From Youngiibacter multivorans (lineage in GTDB: Bacteria; Bacillota; Clostridia; Clostridiales; Clostridiaceae): a DNA stretch of 64,000 bases. Below, piece after piece: positions 9,229 through 17,792 of this stretch. The stretch is taken from assembly GCF_017873395.1 (NCBI RefSeq), contig NZ_JAGGKC010000004.1, positions 1 to 64,000 on the forward strand, in the 5' to 3' direction. Under the pieces are notes generated by a model. It saw only the letters and a list, made by a program, of their open reading frames with translations. It had not been told where the DNA came from and did no database searches. Within the stretch, counting starts at the first letter, position 1. The number at the start of each line of letters is the position of its first letter. The translations under genes and the position numbers were made by a program.

Positions 9229-10491
9229 ATGAATATTACTGAAAAAGTCCTTGCGGCGCATTGCGGCAAAGAAAGAGTTGTTCCAGGCGAAATGATTGTT
9301 GCTAAGCTTGATGGTGTTCTAGCAAATGATGTTACATGTCCTATTGCACTGAGAGAAATGAAAGAGATGGGATATGAGACAGTATTTGATGTAAACAAAG
9401 CATATTTTGTAATGGATCATTTTACCCCTAATGCAAATGTGAAGGCAGCTGAACAGAGCAAATATGTGAGGGACTTTGCAAAGCAAGAGAATATGCCATT
9501 TTTCTTCGATGTAGGTACTATGGGAATAGAACATGCGCTGTTACCCGAAAAAGGTTTAGTTCTACCCGGAGAAGTTATTGTTGGTGGTGACTCTCACACA
9601 TGTACCTACGGTGCACTTGGAGCTTTCTCAACAGGGATGGGTAGTACTGATATTGCTGCTGCTTTGGCAACTGGTGAGTTATGGTTTAAAGTGCCTGAGA
9701 CAATTAAGTTCATATATTCCGGGAAACTTCCTGAATATATCACAGGTAAGGATCTTATTCTACATACAATAGGTAAGATTGGTGTGGATGGTGCCTTGTA
9801 CAAGACAATGGAATTTACAGGTGAAGCGATAAACGAGCTGTCGATGGATGGTCGCTTTACAATGTGTAACATGGCAATTGAAGCAGGTGCAAAGAATGGA
9901 ATTATAGCACCTGATGATAAGACAATTAAATATGTTGAGGAACATAATCATTCATTGAAGGAATTCAATGTCTATTACAGTGATGATGATGCGACATACT
10001 CTCAGATAATTGAGATCGATGTATCGGCTTTGGAACCTGTTGTAGCTTGTCCTCATCTCCCTGAAAATACGAAATTTGTCAGCGAAATCAGTGAAAAGTA
10101 TGTAGACCAAGTGGTAATAGGCTCATGTACAAATGGAAGAATTGAAGACTTAAGAGCAGCTGCATCAGTATTAAAAGGTAAAAAAATACACAAGAATGTA
10201 AGGACTATAATCATACCTGCAACTCAGTCAATCTACACACAGGCAATCAAAGAAGGATTAGTCGATATTTTCATTGAGGCAGGGGCGGCTGTATCTACAC
10301 CTACTTGTGGGCCATGCTTTGGTGGACATATGGGAATATTAGCAAAAGGTGAGGTTGCTGTATCCACCACAAATAGAAATTTTGTCGGAAGAATGGGACA
10401 TCCAGAATCTGAAGTATTTTTGTCAAGTCCATATGTTGCTGCTGCCACAGCTGTAATGGGTAAAATATCACATCCGCGGGAGGTGAAATAA
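9229..10491 (+). CDS. Aconitase-family hydro-lyase, large subunit (LeuC/DmdA-like)
   Basis: At 420 aa this has the length of the clostridial/archaeal short LeuC type. It carries the [4Fe-4S] cysteines in GSCTNG and CGPC, the GGDSHT motif and NRNFVGR. It would catalyse dehydration/hydration of a hydroxy di- or tricarboxylate with the small subunit encoded one base downstream. The context is not leucine synthesis: there is no leuA or leuB here, a PrpR-type activator and sigma-54 promoter precede it, and a KRCGH-type C-C lyase follows. That set matches 2,3-dimethylmalate dehydratase DmdAB with its lyase in the nicotinate-fermenting Eubacterium barkeri. A methylcitrate or citramalate-type substrate is also possible. 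The start follows AAGGAGG. Confidence 0.85.
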   Translation: MNITEKVLAAHCGKERVVPGEMIVAKLDGVLANDVTCPIALREMKEMGYETVFDVNKAYFVMDHFTPNANVKAAEQSKYVRDFAKQENMPFFFDVGTMGIEHALLPEKGLVLPGEVIVGGDSHTCTYGALGAFSTGMGSTDIAAALATGELWFKVPETIKFIYSGKLPEYITGKDLILHTIGKIGVDGALYKTMEFTGEAINELSMDGRFTMCNMAIEAGAKNGIIAPDDKTIKYVEEHNHSLKEFNVYYSDDDATYSQIIEIDVSALEPVVACPHLPENTKFVSEISEKYVDQVVIGSCTNGRIEDLRAAASVLKGKKIHKNVRTIIIPATQSIYTQAIKEGLVDIFIEAGAAVSTPTCGPCFGGHMGILAKGEVAVSTTNRNFVGRMGHPESEVFLSSPYVAAATAVMGKISHPREVK

Positions 10492-10988
10492 TGGGCAAAG
10501 CATTTAAGTTTGGAGATAATATTGATACAGACGTGATTGTTCCTGGAAAGTATCTTTCGATTTCTGACCCGGATGAGTTAGGGAAAGTGTGCATGGACGG
10601 TATAAAAACAGGATTCGCAACCCAAATAGAACATGGAGATGTTTTTGTTGCAGGAAAGAATTTTGGGTCGGGCAGTTCACGAGAGCATGCACCGATCAGT
10701 ATAAAGGCTTCTGGAGTCCAGTGCGTCATAGCAGAAACATTTGCGAGAATATTTTATAGAAATGCTATAAACATAGGGTTACCAGTTCTTGAATCAATTG
10801 AAGCTAGCAGAAGTATTAGTGAAAATGATATTGTATCAGTAGATTTCATTAAAGGGTCAATCACAAATGAGACAAAGAATGAAATTTACTCTTTTGTACC
10901 TTACGATAAGAACATACTTGAGATAATTAATGCAGGTGGATATAAACAGTATATTAAGAACAAAAAAGCTGAAGGAGAAAAAAAGTGA
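10491..10988 (+). CDS. Aconitase-family hydro-lyase, small subunit (LeuD/DmdB-like)
   Basis: The 165-aa swivel-domain subunit has DTDVIVPGKYL near the N-terminus, the substrate-contacting GSGSSREHAP near residue 60 and FARIFYRNAINIG. It pairs with the large subunit, whose TAA overlaps this ATG by one base, behind GGAGGTG. The specificity loop reads KYLSIS, which differs from the usual LeuD RYLNT, in agreement with a substrate other than isopropylmalate, though the exact acid cannot be read from it. The gene overlaps the transporter gene by four bases. Confidence 0.85.
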   Translation: MGKAFKFGDNIDTDVIVPGKYLSISDPDELGKVCMDGIKTGFATQIEHGDVFVAGKNFGSGSSREHAPISIKASGVQCVIAETFARIFYRNAINIGLPVLESIEASRSISENDIVSVDFIKGSITNETKNEIYSFVPYDKNILEIINAGGYKQYIKNKKAEGEKK

Positions 10989-12271
10989 ATATAAGCGTAA
11001 TTATTTTATTAGCAATTGTTGTTGCAATAGGATTAGGATTTGCATTTAAAATTAATGTTGGTCTATTCGGAATACTGTTCGCATATTTCATTGGGGTATT
11101 CGGTCTCGGAATGTCAGTCAAAGCAGTGACTGCAACATGGTCACTCACATTGTTTTTTACAATATTTGCGATAACATTTTTTTATGGATTCGCAATATCT
11201 AACGGCACTCTTGAGTTAATTGCAAAGAAATCAGTCTATCTAACCCGTAATGTTCCTTACTTGATACCATTTGTTTGTTATGGACTTTGTATCGCTATGT
11301 CGGGAATCGGACCAGGACCATACGCGGTGTATGCATTCTTATCACCACTTATCATGGCAATTGCTAAGGAAATCAAAATGCATAAGATGATAGCAGTAGT
11401 CGGAATTGTTGGTGGTGGTGTTGCTGGAGCTTTCACAAGTATAGGAATGGGTGGAGGTATTGCTAAAGGTCTAATTGAAGGCGCTGGATATGTTCAGGAA
11501 GCAGCCCAATTTACAAACAGGGTATTAATTAATTCCTTTATTGGAGAAACAATACTGTTCATTATTGTATATATAATATTTAAGGGTTATAAGGTTAAGC
11601 CGTCTTCGATTGAGAAACCTGTTGCCTTTAACAGGGAACAGAAGATTAACATGATTCTTATAGTACTCACACTGGCACTTACGATATTCCCAACATTATT
11701 CTCAAACTTAGTACCAGATAGCGCTATGTTGAAAACAATAGCAAAGGGAGCAGATGTTGCATATGTTTGTATACTGGGAGCAATCTTAGGGATATTCTTC
11801 AAGATTGGAAAAGAGAAGGCAGCATTTGCAATCGTACCATGGAATACGATCATACTTCTATGCGGCATGGGAATGCTGGTTTCAGTGGCTGTAGCAGCTG
11901 GCACAATCGACATGATTGCGAATGCTATAAGTACTAATGTAAGCAAGACCACTGCACCCGTTGTTATGACAATACTCGCAGGCGCAATGAGCTTTTTCTC
12001 GAGTACGATGGGTGTAGTTATGCCTACGCTGTATCCAGTAGTACCTACCATAGTAGCTGCAACTGGGGTGGCTCCTACTGCACTATTCTCAGTTATCACT
12101 CTAGGTGCTGCAGTTACTGGAGTATCACCATTCTCTTCAGGTGGTGGACTAGCATTACCTGCAATTCAGGATGAACAAGAGAAGGCTGTCGTATTTAAGC
12201 AGCTGTTAATTCTACCATTCGCAAGTCTAGCCGTAATAGCTATCCTAGTTCTTGTTGGAATAATTAGATAA
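10985..12271 (+). CDS. MatC-like dicarboxylate carrier (ion transporter superfamily)
   Basis: A very hydrophobic 428-aa protein with about 11-12 membrane helices. The N-terminal segment (ILLAIVVAIGLGFAFKINVG) matches the MatC N-terminal domain of dicarboxylate/malonate carriers, and there are glycine-rich loops such as GIGPGPYAVY and VGGGVAGAF typical of the fold. It starts at a GTG that overlaps the dehydratase small subunit stop, so it is translated as part of the same operon and probably imports the acid that the dehydratase or lyase consumes. The substrate is inferred from context only. Confidence 0.78.
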   Translation: MNISVIILLAIVVAIGLGFAFKINVGLFGILFAYFIGVFGLGMSVKAVTATWSLTLFFTIFAITFFYGFAISNGTLELIAKKSVYLTRNVPYLIPFVCYGLCIAMSGIGPGPYAVYAFLSPLIMAIAKEIKMHKMIAVVGIVGGGVAGAFTSIGMGGGIAKGLIEGAGYVQEAAQFTNRVLINSFIGETILFIIVYIIFKGYKVKPSSIEKPVAFNREQKINMILIVLTLALTIFPTLFSNLVPDSAMLKTIAKGADVAYVCILGAILGIFFKIGKEKAAFAIVPWNTIILLCGMGMLVSVAVAAGTIDMIANAISTNVSKTTAPVVMTILAGAMSFFSSTMGVVMPTLYPVVPTIVAATGVAPTALFSVITLGAAVTGVSPFSSGGGLALPAIQDEQEKAVVFKQLLILPFASLAVIAILVLVGIIR

Positions 12272-12287
12272 TAATTTGGAGGTTAAG

Positions 12288-13151
12288 ATGAAAACTACAA
12301 AAGTATTGAGAGATATGTTAAAGAATAGATCGATGATAATGGCTCCAGGTGCATATGATGCCTGGTCTGCCAAACTGATTGAAAATGCTGGATTCCCTGC
12401 AGTATATATGACAGGATATGGTGTCTCGGCAAGTGTATTGGGTAAACCAGACATCGGACTAATAACTTTGTCAGAGATGGTTGCATCTGCTAAAAATATC
12501 GTAGCATCAGTTGGAATTCCTGTAATAGCTGACGCTGATAATGGATTTGGAGGGACACTCAACGTTGTAAGAGCAGTAACTGAATATGAGCAGGTTGGAG
12601 TCGCTGCAATCCAGCTTGAAGACCAGGTAACACCAAAGAGATGCGGGCACATGGAAGGAAAGGAAGTAGTGCCTATGGAAGAGATGGTAGCAAAGATTAA
12701 GGCTGCAGTACACGCAAGAAAGGATCCTGACTTCGTAATAATTGCCAGAACTGATGCTAGAGCAGTAAGAGGATTTGATGAAGCTCTGAGGAGAGCTAAA
12801 GCATATGAAGCTGCTGGGGCTGATGTTATCTTCTTTGAAGCTCCTCAATCCTTAGATGAAATGGTTCAAGTTTCCAAAGAGATAAAGGTGCCACTGCTAG
12901 CAAATATGGTTGAGAAAGGCAAGACTCCGCTCACAAAAGCATCTGAACTCAATGAAATGGGATATAATATAATTATATATCCAGTTTCGCTGCTTTATAC
13001 TGCTACAATGGCAATACAAGGCATGCTAAGTCAATTGAAAGAAGACGAAACTACTTCAACAATGTTGGATAAGATGGTGTCCTTCCCGGTATTTAATTCA
13101 ACGATTCAACTTGATGAATTAAGGGCTTTAGAGAATTCATTCACAAAATAA
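12288..13151 (+). CDS. Isocitrate lyase/PEP mutase superfamily C-C lyase (methylisocitrate or 2,3-dimethylmalate lyase type)
   Basis: This 287-aa TIM-barrel protein has the metal-binding DADNGFGG near residue 82 and the KRCGH motif with the catalytic Cys at about residue 119. That loop marks true lyases (isocitrate, methylisocitrate, dimethylmalate lyase) and is absent in oxaloacetate decarboxylases and PEP mutases. It would split a hydroxy-dicarboxylate to pyruvate or glyoxylate plus a second acid; 2,3-dimethylmalate would give propionate and pyruvate. Its place behind a LeuCD-like dehydratase and carrier supports a linear catabolic operon. The ATG at 12288 follows TGGAGG and is preferred to a TTG at 12276. 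Confidence 0.82.
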   Translation: MKTTKVLRDMLKNRSMIMAPGAYDAWSAKLIENAGFPAVYMTGYGVSASVLGKPDIGLITLSEMVASAKNIVASVGIPVIADADNGFGGTLNVVRAVTEYEQVGVAAIQLEDQVTPKRCGHMEGKEVVPMEEMVAKIKAAVHARKDPDFVIIARTDARAVRGFDEALRRAKAYEAAGADVIFFEAPQSLDEMVQVSKEIKVPLLANMVEKGKTPLTKASELNEMGYNIIIYPVSLLYTATMAIQGMLSQLKEDETTSTMLDKMVSFPVFNSTIQLDELRALENSFTK

Positions 13152-13175
13152 TCATAAGTTCTGAGGGATATAGTG

Positions 13176-13265
13176 TTGCTTACTGAGCAATAGTAAGCAA
13201 TTGAAATCAATAGAAAACAAATAACAGAAAAATCGGTTTACTTCAGATGGAGGTAAACCGATTTT
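13176..13265. terminator. Two hairpins forming a bidirectional terminator
   Basis: A first stem pairs TTGCTTACT (13176-13184) with AGTAAGCAA (13192-13200). A second pairs AAAATCGGTTTAC (13229-13241) with GTAAACCGATTTT (13253-13265), perfect over 13 bp and flanked by A-runs and T-runs on both sides. It lies between convergent genes, the lyase on plus and the LuxR-type regulator on minus, and can serve both. Confidence 0.8.
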
Positions 13266-13277
13266 TCGTTAGCCTAT

Positions 13278-14348
13278 CTACAATATTATTTTGTGCAGTA
13301 TTTCAGTTCTGCTGCGACTATCCATTTTTTTAAAGACATTCTGTATGTGTGTCTTAACTGTATGCGGGCTAATGAAGAGTTCTTCTGCAATCCTATTATT
13401 TGAGTATCCCTGAGAAATCATGAATACAATGTCACATTCTCGACCAGTAAGATTATAGACGGTCTTTAAAACTTTTTGGTCAATGTAATATGAATTATCA
13501 TTTTTAATGATATAGAGAGAATAAAATATATTAAAATCACAATTGGGATTAGGGATTACAAACGGGACTACCTTGAAGTAAAAATTCTGGATGGATGTCA
13601 TCAGAGACGACTGAGAATTTGATGCGTTGAAACACATTTTCTCTGATAATCTTGTCATCAATCCATTAATTGAATCCAAACCAAAATCTTCTCCCCAAAG
13701 CTCCTTTATAAATTGAACAGCAATCTGATTGAAATGAACAGCAATTAGCTTACTATCATAAACTACTATCCCAATAGGTGCCTTTTCCATTGAATCTACA
13801 ATTAGATTATTTTCTTGTTGGACCTTAGCGCTATCCAGACACTCTTTTAATCGACGAGAGATAATATCGCGCAAAATATCAGCTTTCTCTAATTCTGCCA
13901 AGCTAAAACTACCACAACTTTTAGGTTTCATTATTCCAACCACACCTAACAACTTATTATTATCATGCAATTGCAGAGCAATTTCATCATAAACACCCAT
14001 CGTGCTAAGAATATGGTTATAAAATATTGAGTTTTCATACTCGTATTGGGACATTATATCAGTTATATGTACTATGTTCTTTGATAGAAGGCCTTTTGGG
14101 ATGCTGTAAGTGTGAAATATATCTGTCTTGTAATAATAGTCATTATACGTCTTCATCATTCCATTATTGATATGGATTGAAACAGGGTTAATATATTGGC
14201 TATTTTCATCTGTCAGAAAAAAAGCCATTGGGTAGTCCTTATATGCATCCTGCAACGCTTGCAACACGGTAATCCTGAGACCATCTTTACTGCTATAAAT
14301 ACGCGATTGCAGATCCATTAACATTTTATAATCTCGTTGTGTTAGCAT
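13278..14348 (-). CDS. LuxR-type regulator with GAF/PAS-like sensor
   Basis: A 356-aa protein. Its C-terminal 65 residues form a LuxR/GerE helix-turn-helix (LTGRECDIVFMISQG, NRIAEELFISPHTVKTHIQNVF). The first 170 residues look like a GAF-type sensor, and the middle part, beginning IVDSMEKAPIGIVVYD, like a PAS domain. There is no receiver domain, so it probably senses a small molecule directly. It is transcribed divergently from the 2-oxoacid dehydrogenase operon across a 300-bp gap, which makes that operon its likely target. The start follows GAGGAGG. Confidence 0.82.
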   Translation of the reverse strand: MLTQRDYKMLMDLQSRIYSSKDGLRITVLQALQDAYKDYPMAFFLTDENSQYINPVSIHINNGMMKTYNDYYYKTDIFHTYSIPKGLLSKNIVHITDIMSQYEYENSIFYNHILSTMGVYDEIALQLHDNNKLLGVVGIMKPKSCGSFSLAELEKADILRDIISRRLKECLDSAKVQQENNLIVDSMEKAPIGIVVYDSKLIAVHFNQIAVQFIKELWGEDFGLDSINGLMTRLSEKMCFNASNSQSSLMTSIQNFYFKVVPFVIPNPNCDFNIFYSLYIIKNDNSYYIDQKVLKTVYNLTGRECDIVFMISQGYSNNRIAEELFISPHTVKTHIQNVFKKMDSRSRTEILHKIIL

Positions 14349-14652
14349 AGCAACCTCCTCTTCCTTAAAATACTCATAGGATTCAGCAACTAATGATTAT
14401 TTGGAGAGAATTCTATTTAATATTTGTGGGTGCATTTTAGTGCATACTCCTCCAATTAAATTGTAGTCCTAATATTTTGACAATGCAAAAAACGATTGGA
14501 ACTCAAGGCGTTTTTTACAGATAATTTACAGTTGTAAATACGTAAAAAGTATTAGAGGTTGAAAGCAAATTAAGTAATTCTCCTTAGATAATTTAAGAGG
14601 CGATATATATATACTCGAATTGAAGAAATAATTGAAAGGAGGGTGTGAATAT
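14349..14652. promoter_or_regulatory. Divergent control region of LuxR regulator and 2-oxoacid dehydrogenase operon
   Basis: About 300 bp without a gene between divergent units. It contains the dyad TTTACAGTTGTAAA at 14525-14538, a candidate operator. No clear sigma-54 element and no unambiguous -35/-10 pair was seen. The right edge carries AAAGGAGGG, the ribosome binding site for the lipoyl-domain gene. Confidence 0.45.
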
Positions 14653-14889
14653 ATGCCTCAAAATATTTTTATGCCCAAGTTCGGTATGTCCATGATGGAA
14701 GGCGAAATTGGACAATGGTTGGTGAAAGAAGGGGACAAGATAACCAAAGGGGATGATATTGTAGAAATAATCGAGAACAAAGCAACTCATACCGTACAGG
14801 CTATGGTTTCTGGTATGCTGGAAAAAATTGTTGTCAATGAGGGTGAGGTCGCATCTGTTGGTGCAATAATTGCAATTCTATCCGAATAG
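14653..14889 (+). CDS. Free-standing lipoyl-domain protein (E2 lipoyl part)
   Basis: A 78-aa single lipoyl/biotinyl domain: MPKFGMSMMEGEIGQWLVKEGD, then ENKA with the modifiable Lys at residue 43 and a second half ending in VGAIIAILSE. It corresponds to the N-terminal domain of dihydrolipoamide acyltransferases of the pyruvate/acetoin dehydrogenase type, but the reading frame stops here. The catalytic part starts 35 bp later with its own ribosome binding site. The start at 14653 follows AAAGGAGGG. It would be lipoylated by the ligase encoded at 18965 and shuttle acyl groups between E1, E2 and E3. Confidence 0.85.
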   Translation: MPQNIFMPKFGMSMMEGEIGQWLVKEGDKITKGDDIVEIIENKATHTVQAMVSGMLEKIVVNEGEVASVGAIIAILSE

Positions 14890-14924
14890 TTGTTTTGGGT
14901 TTCATCATGACAAAGGAGACTATG

Positions 14925-15644
14925 ATGGATAATGAAATTGCATCGTCACAAGTAGATGGAATGGAAATTTTAAAAGAATTTCCACTTTCAGGTATCAGGA
15001 GAATCATAGCGAGCAAGATGGAGGAAAGCCTTCGAAAATCGCCTCAGGCTACCGTAACTTCAAAAGCTGATATGACGTCACTAATGGCCATGAAGAAGAA
15101 ATACTATGAGCAAGGATTTGAGGTTACCTTTACTGATTTGTTTGTTAAAGTCTCTGAATTTGCTTTGAAATTGGTTCCTGAATTGAACGCCTCGCTTCAA
15201 AACGGGAAAATCAGACTGTACAAATCTATCAATATCGGAGTTGCCATTGGTACTGATAAAGCGCTATTTGTCCCTGTAATAAAGAATGTGCAGGATAAGA
15301 GTCTTCTGGAAGTATCCAGGGAGCTAAAGGAGTTGATTCTAAAGATAAGTGATCAAAAAATTACAGCTGATGACTTTTCATTTGGAACATTTACAATAAG
15401 CAACATGGGAATGTTCAAGGTTGATATCATGACACCAATCATAAATGTTCCTGAAGCGGCGATACTTAGCATAGGTGCAACGCGTAAAGAACTGGTTGTG
15501 GATGATGATGACACAATAAGGATCAAACCTATGACTACTCTTTCATTGACTCTGGATCATGCAGTTCTGGACGGTTTTCCTGCAGCAAGGTTTCTGGAAG
15601 CATTTCAACATATAATGGAGAATCCAAACGATTATTTTTCTTGA
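14925..15644 (+). CDS. 2-oxoacid dehydrogenase E2 catalytic domain without lipoyl or subunit-binding domain
   Basis: The 239-aa protein begins almost directly with FPLSGIRRIIASKMEESL, the first helix of the E2 acyltransferase core, and ends with the active-site motif HAVLDG (His212, Asp216). It has the DFSFGTFTISNMGMF segment typical of the fold. It lacks the lipoyl domain, encoded just upstream, and the peripheral subunit-binding domain, which is not seen in either frame. AAAGGAG before the ATG pair at 14922/14925 sets the start; 14925 has the better spacing. It should still form the E2 core and transfer acyl groups to CoA. Confidence 0.85.
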   Translation: MDNEIASSQVDGMEILKEFPLSGIRRIIASKMEESLRKSPQATVTSKADMTSLMAMKKKYYEQGFEVTFTDLFVKVSEFALKLVPELNASLQNGKIRLYKSINIGVAIGTDKALFVPVIKNVQDKSLLEVSRELKELILKISDQKITADDFSFGTFTISNMGMFKVDIMTPIINVPEAAILSIGATRKELVVDDDDTIRIKPMTTLSLTLDHAVLDGFPAARFLEAFQHIMENPNDYFS

Positions 15645-15690
15645 TTATGTGCTTTTGTTGTTATCTCAAAATATTATGGAGGTGTTGTGA

Positions 15691-16674
15691 GTGAAATACT
15701 CCAATGAGCAACTAATTAATATGTACGAGAAAATGGTGCTTTCCCGTGTATATGAGGAAACAGCCATTGAACTTCTTGGGCAGGGCAGAATTCAGGGTGG
15801 AGCCTGGCATTTGGCAATTGGTCAGGAAGCTTCGCAGGTAGGCTGTTTAAGTGCACTTGGTCCTAAAGACTTCTACGAGCCGACATTCAGGAACCATGGT
15901 TTGCTGGCCACAAGAATGGATATAAACAAATTTACAGCCGAGTGTCTATGCAAAGAAACAGGTTATGCCAGAGGAAAATCAGCTGTAGTTCATGTCTCTT
16001 GCATTGAAGACCGTATACTTCCAATAAACGGTATACTCGGTGCTGGTATGCCTATCGCAGTCGGATATGCAGTTGCACTAAAAAGAAGGAATACTGATAG
16101 TGTTGTTGTGGCTTCAATCGGCGATGGCGCATCAAATGAAGGTAATTTCTACGAGGCTATAAACCTTGCAGGTATAATGGATGCTCCAATAGTATTTTTT
16201 GTTGAGAATAATGGAATCGGATTTACCAATCCAATAAGCAATGCGACAAGAGCACAGGACTTATCTGCAAAGGGTGTAGCTGTTGGTATTCTAGGTGTTA
16301 CTGTTGATGGCAATGACATACTGGCAGTTAGGGAAGCGATGGAGGCAGCTATTGAAAAAGCGAGGTTAGGTCAACCTAGCATTGTGGAAGCAAAGACAGT
16401 TCGAATTCGGCCACATGCTGAAGGGCTTTCTGTAGAAACAAGAGATCCTAGAATTATTGAAGAAGCAAAGAAAAATGATCCGATAAAACGCTACGAGAAG
16501 ATATTAAAGGATCTTGATCTACTAAATGATGACAAAATTTCTGAAATCTACAGCAAAATGAAAAAACAGTCGATGGATGCATTTGAGTATGGGCTGGCCT
16601 CTCCTTATCCATCTAAGGAGAGCATATGCGATATTAGTCTGGTGTATAAAACTTTGGGAGGTGATCTGGCATGA
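15691..16674 (+). CDS. acoA: 2-oxoacid (acetoin/pyruvate type) dehydrogenase E1 alpha subunit
   Basis: A 327-aa thiamine-diphosphate enzyme subunit with the binding motif GDGASNEGNFYEAINLAG...VENN near residues 148-180 and the start MYEKMVLSRVYEE typical of acetoin dehydrogenase alpha chains. It decarboxylates the 2-oxo substrate and passes the acyl group to the lipoyl domain. It starts at GTG behind GGAGGTG and overlaps the beta gene by four bases. The company of AcoX-like and lipoate ligase genes favours acetoin dehydrogenase, but pyruvate or a branched 2-oxoacid cannot be excluded. No E3 (dihydrolipoamide dehydrogenase) gene is nearby. Confidence 0.82.
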   Translation: MKYSNEQLINMYEKMVLSRVYEETAIELLGQGRIQGGAWHLAIGQEASQVGCLSALGPKDFYEPTFRNHGLLATRMDINKFTAECLCKETGYARGKSAVVHVSCIEDRILPINGILGAGMPIAVGYAVALKRRNTDSVVVASIGDGASNEGNFYEAINLAGIMDAPIVFFVENNGIGFTNPISNATRAQDLSAKGVAVGILGVTVDGNDILAVREAMEAAIEKARLGQPSIVEAKTVRIRPHAEGLSVETRDPRIIEEAKKNDPIKRYEKILKDLDLLNDDKISEIYSKMKKQSMDAFEYGLASPYPSKESICDISLVYKTLGGDLA

Positions 16675-17639
16675 GAGAGATAACTTATATGCAGGCGCTC
16701 CAGGAAGCTCATATGGAAGAAATGAAACGAGACGAGAATATATTCCTTATGGGTATCGAATTGAGACACATGGGTAGCGGAATCGGACAGACAGCAGGGG
16801 TTTTCAAGGAGTTTGGACCAGACCGTGTATTTGACACTCCGATAAGCGAATCTGGGTATGTAGGGACAGCTGTGGGGCTTGCACTTGGTGGTGTAAGGAC
16901 TATTGTAGAGGTCCAATTCGCCGATTTTTTGAGTTATGCTTTTGACTCAATTGTTAATCAGGCAGCAAAAATGCGCTATTTGTCTGATGGAAAGGTAAGT
17001 GTACCTTTAGTAATAAGGGCACCCCAGGGAATGGGATTTTACTTCGGCGCTCAACATTCTCAATGTGTGGATTCTTGGTTTATGAATGCTCCCGGACTTA
17101 AGATTGCTATCCCAAGCAATGCTTATGACGCTAAGGGGCTTTTGAAGACTGCGATTCGTGATGATGATCCGGTTCTATTCCTTGAACACAAGGCGTGCAT
17201 CTTCACAAAGAGTGAAGTTCCTGAGGAAGAATATCTTATACCATTTGGACAAGCAAAGGTTGTAAGACCAGGAACAGATGTGACAATTGTAGCTATGCAA
17301 AAAATGGTTTGGGACAGTATGGAAGCTGCTGAAGAACTTCAAAAAGAGGGTATAAATGTAGAGGTAATAGACCCTCGGACACTTATTCCTTTAGACAAGA
17401 AGACAATATTCGATTCGGTAAAGAAAACTGGCAAGGTAGTAATCGTAAATGAATCTCCTCTTAGGGGTAGTGTGAGCGGGGAAATCAGTTCACTTATTTC
17501 AGACAGTTGCTTCACTTACCTGAAGGCTCCAATTAAAAGGGTTGGGGCGGCAAATATTCCAATTCCATTCGGAGCAAATGAAGTACATGTTCTGCCGAAT
17601 AAAAATGACATAATAGCTGCAGTAAAGTCAATCATATGA
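16671..17639 (+). CDS. acoB: 2-oxoacid (acetoin/pyruvate type) dehydrogenase E1 beta subunit
   Basis: A 322-aa protein with the transketolase-like beta-chain pattern: ITYMQALQEAHMEEM, FDTPISESGYVGTAVGLALGG, VQFADFLSYAFD and the C-terminal transketolase domain with VEVIDPRTLIPLDK. It forms the alpha2beta2 E1 with the product of the overlapping upstream gene. Length is normal and nothing is missing. Confidence 0.88.
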   Translation: MREITYMQALQEAHMEEMKRDENIFLMGIELRHMGSGIGQTAGVFKEFGPDRVFDTPISESGYVGTAVGLALGGVRTIVEVQFADFLSYAFDSIVNQAAKMRYLSDGKVSVPLVIRAPQGMGFYFGAQHSQCVDSWFMNAPGLKIAIPSNAYDAKGLLKTAIRDDDPVLFLEHKACIFTKSEVPEEEYLIPFGQAKVVRPGTDVTIVAMQKMVWDSMEAAEELQKEGINVEVIDPRTLIPLDKKTIFDSVKKTGKVVIVNESPLRGSVSGEISSLISDSCFTYLKAPIKRVGAANIPIPFGANEVHVLPNKNDIIAAVKSII

Positions 17640-17661
17640 TAGTACTACGGAAGTGACCAGA

Positions 17662-17698
17662 AGATCTGCAAGACGGAGAGTATCCATCTTGCAGATCT
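17662..17698 (+). terminator. Perfect 12-bp hairpin after E1 beta
   Basis: AGATCTGCAAGA (17662-17673) pairs with TCTTGCAGATCT (17687-17698) around a 13-base loop. There is no T-run, so it may stabilise the 3' end of the upstream mRNA or partly terminate before the AcoX-like gene rather than act as a full terminator. Confidence 0.5.
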
Positions 17699-17792
17699 AA
17701 TTTACTGAAAAATGCGGAATGACATTGTGTATGAATAAATACATCAATTACATAAAGAGTGCTGAACCATCCCGGCTATACTACATAATAAG

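Noticed and set aside
10301..10729. 142-codon minus-strand frame across the dehydratase subunit junction
   Set aside because: It overlaps two well-supported genes on the other strand and shows no family features.
9229..10988. Leucine-synthesis leuCD
   Set aside because: No leuA or leuB nearby, sigma-54/PrpR control and a C-C lyase in the same operon argue for a catabolic hydro-lyase.
11587..12099. 170-codon minus-strand frame inside the MatC-like gene
   Set aside because: It is antisense to a clear membrane carrier gene, has no ribosome binding site and its composition mirrors the hydrophobic plus-strand codons.
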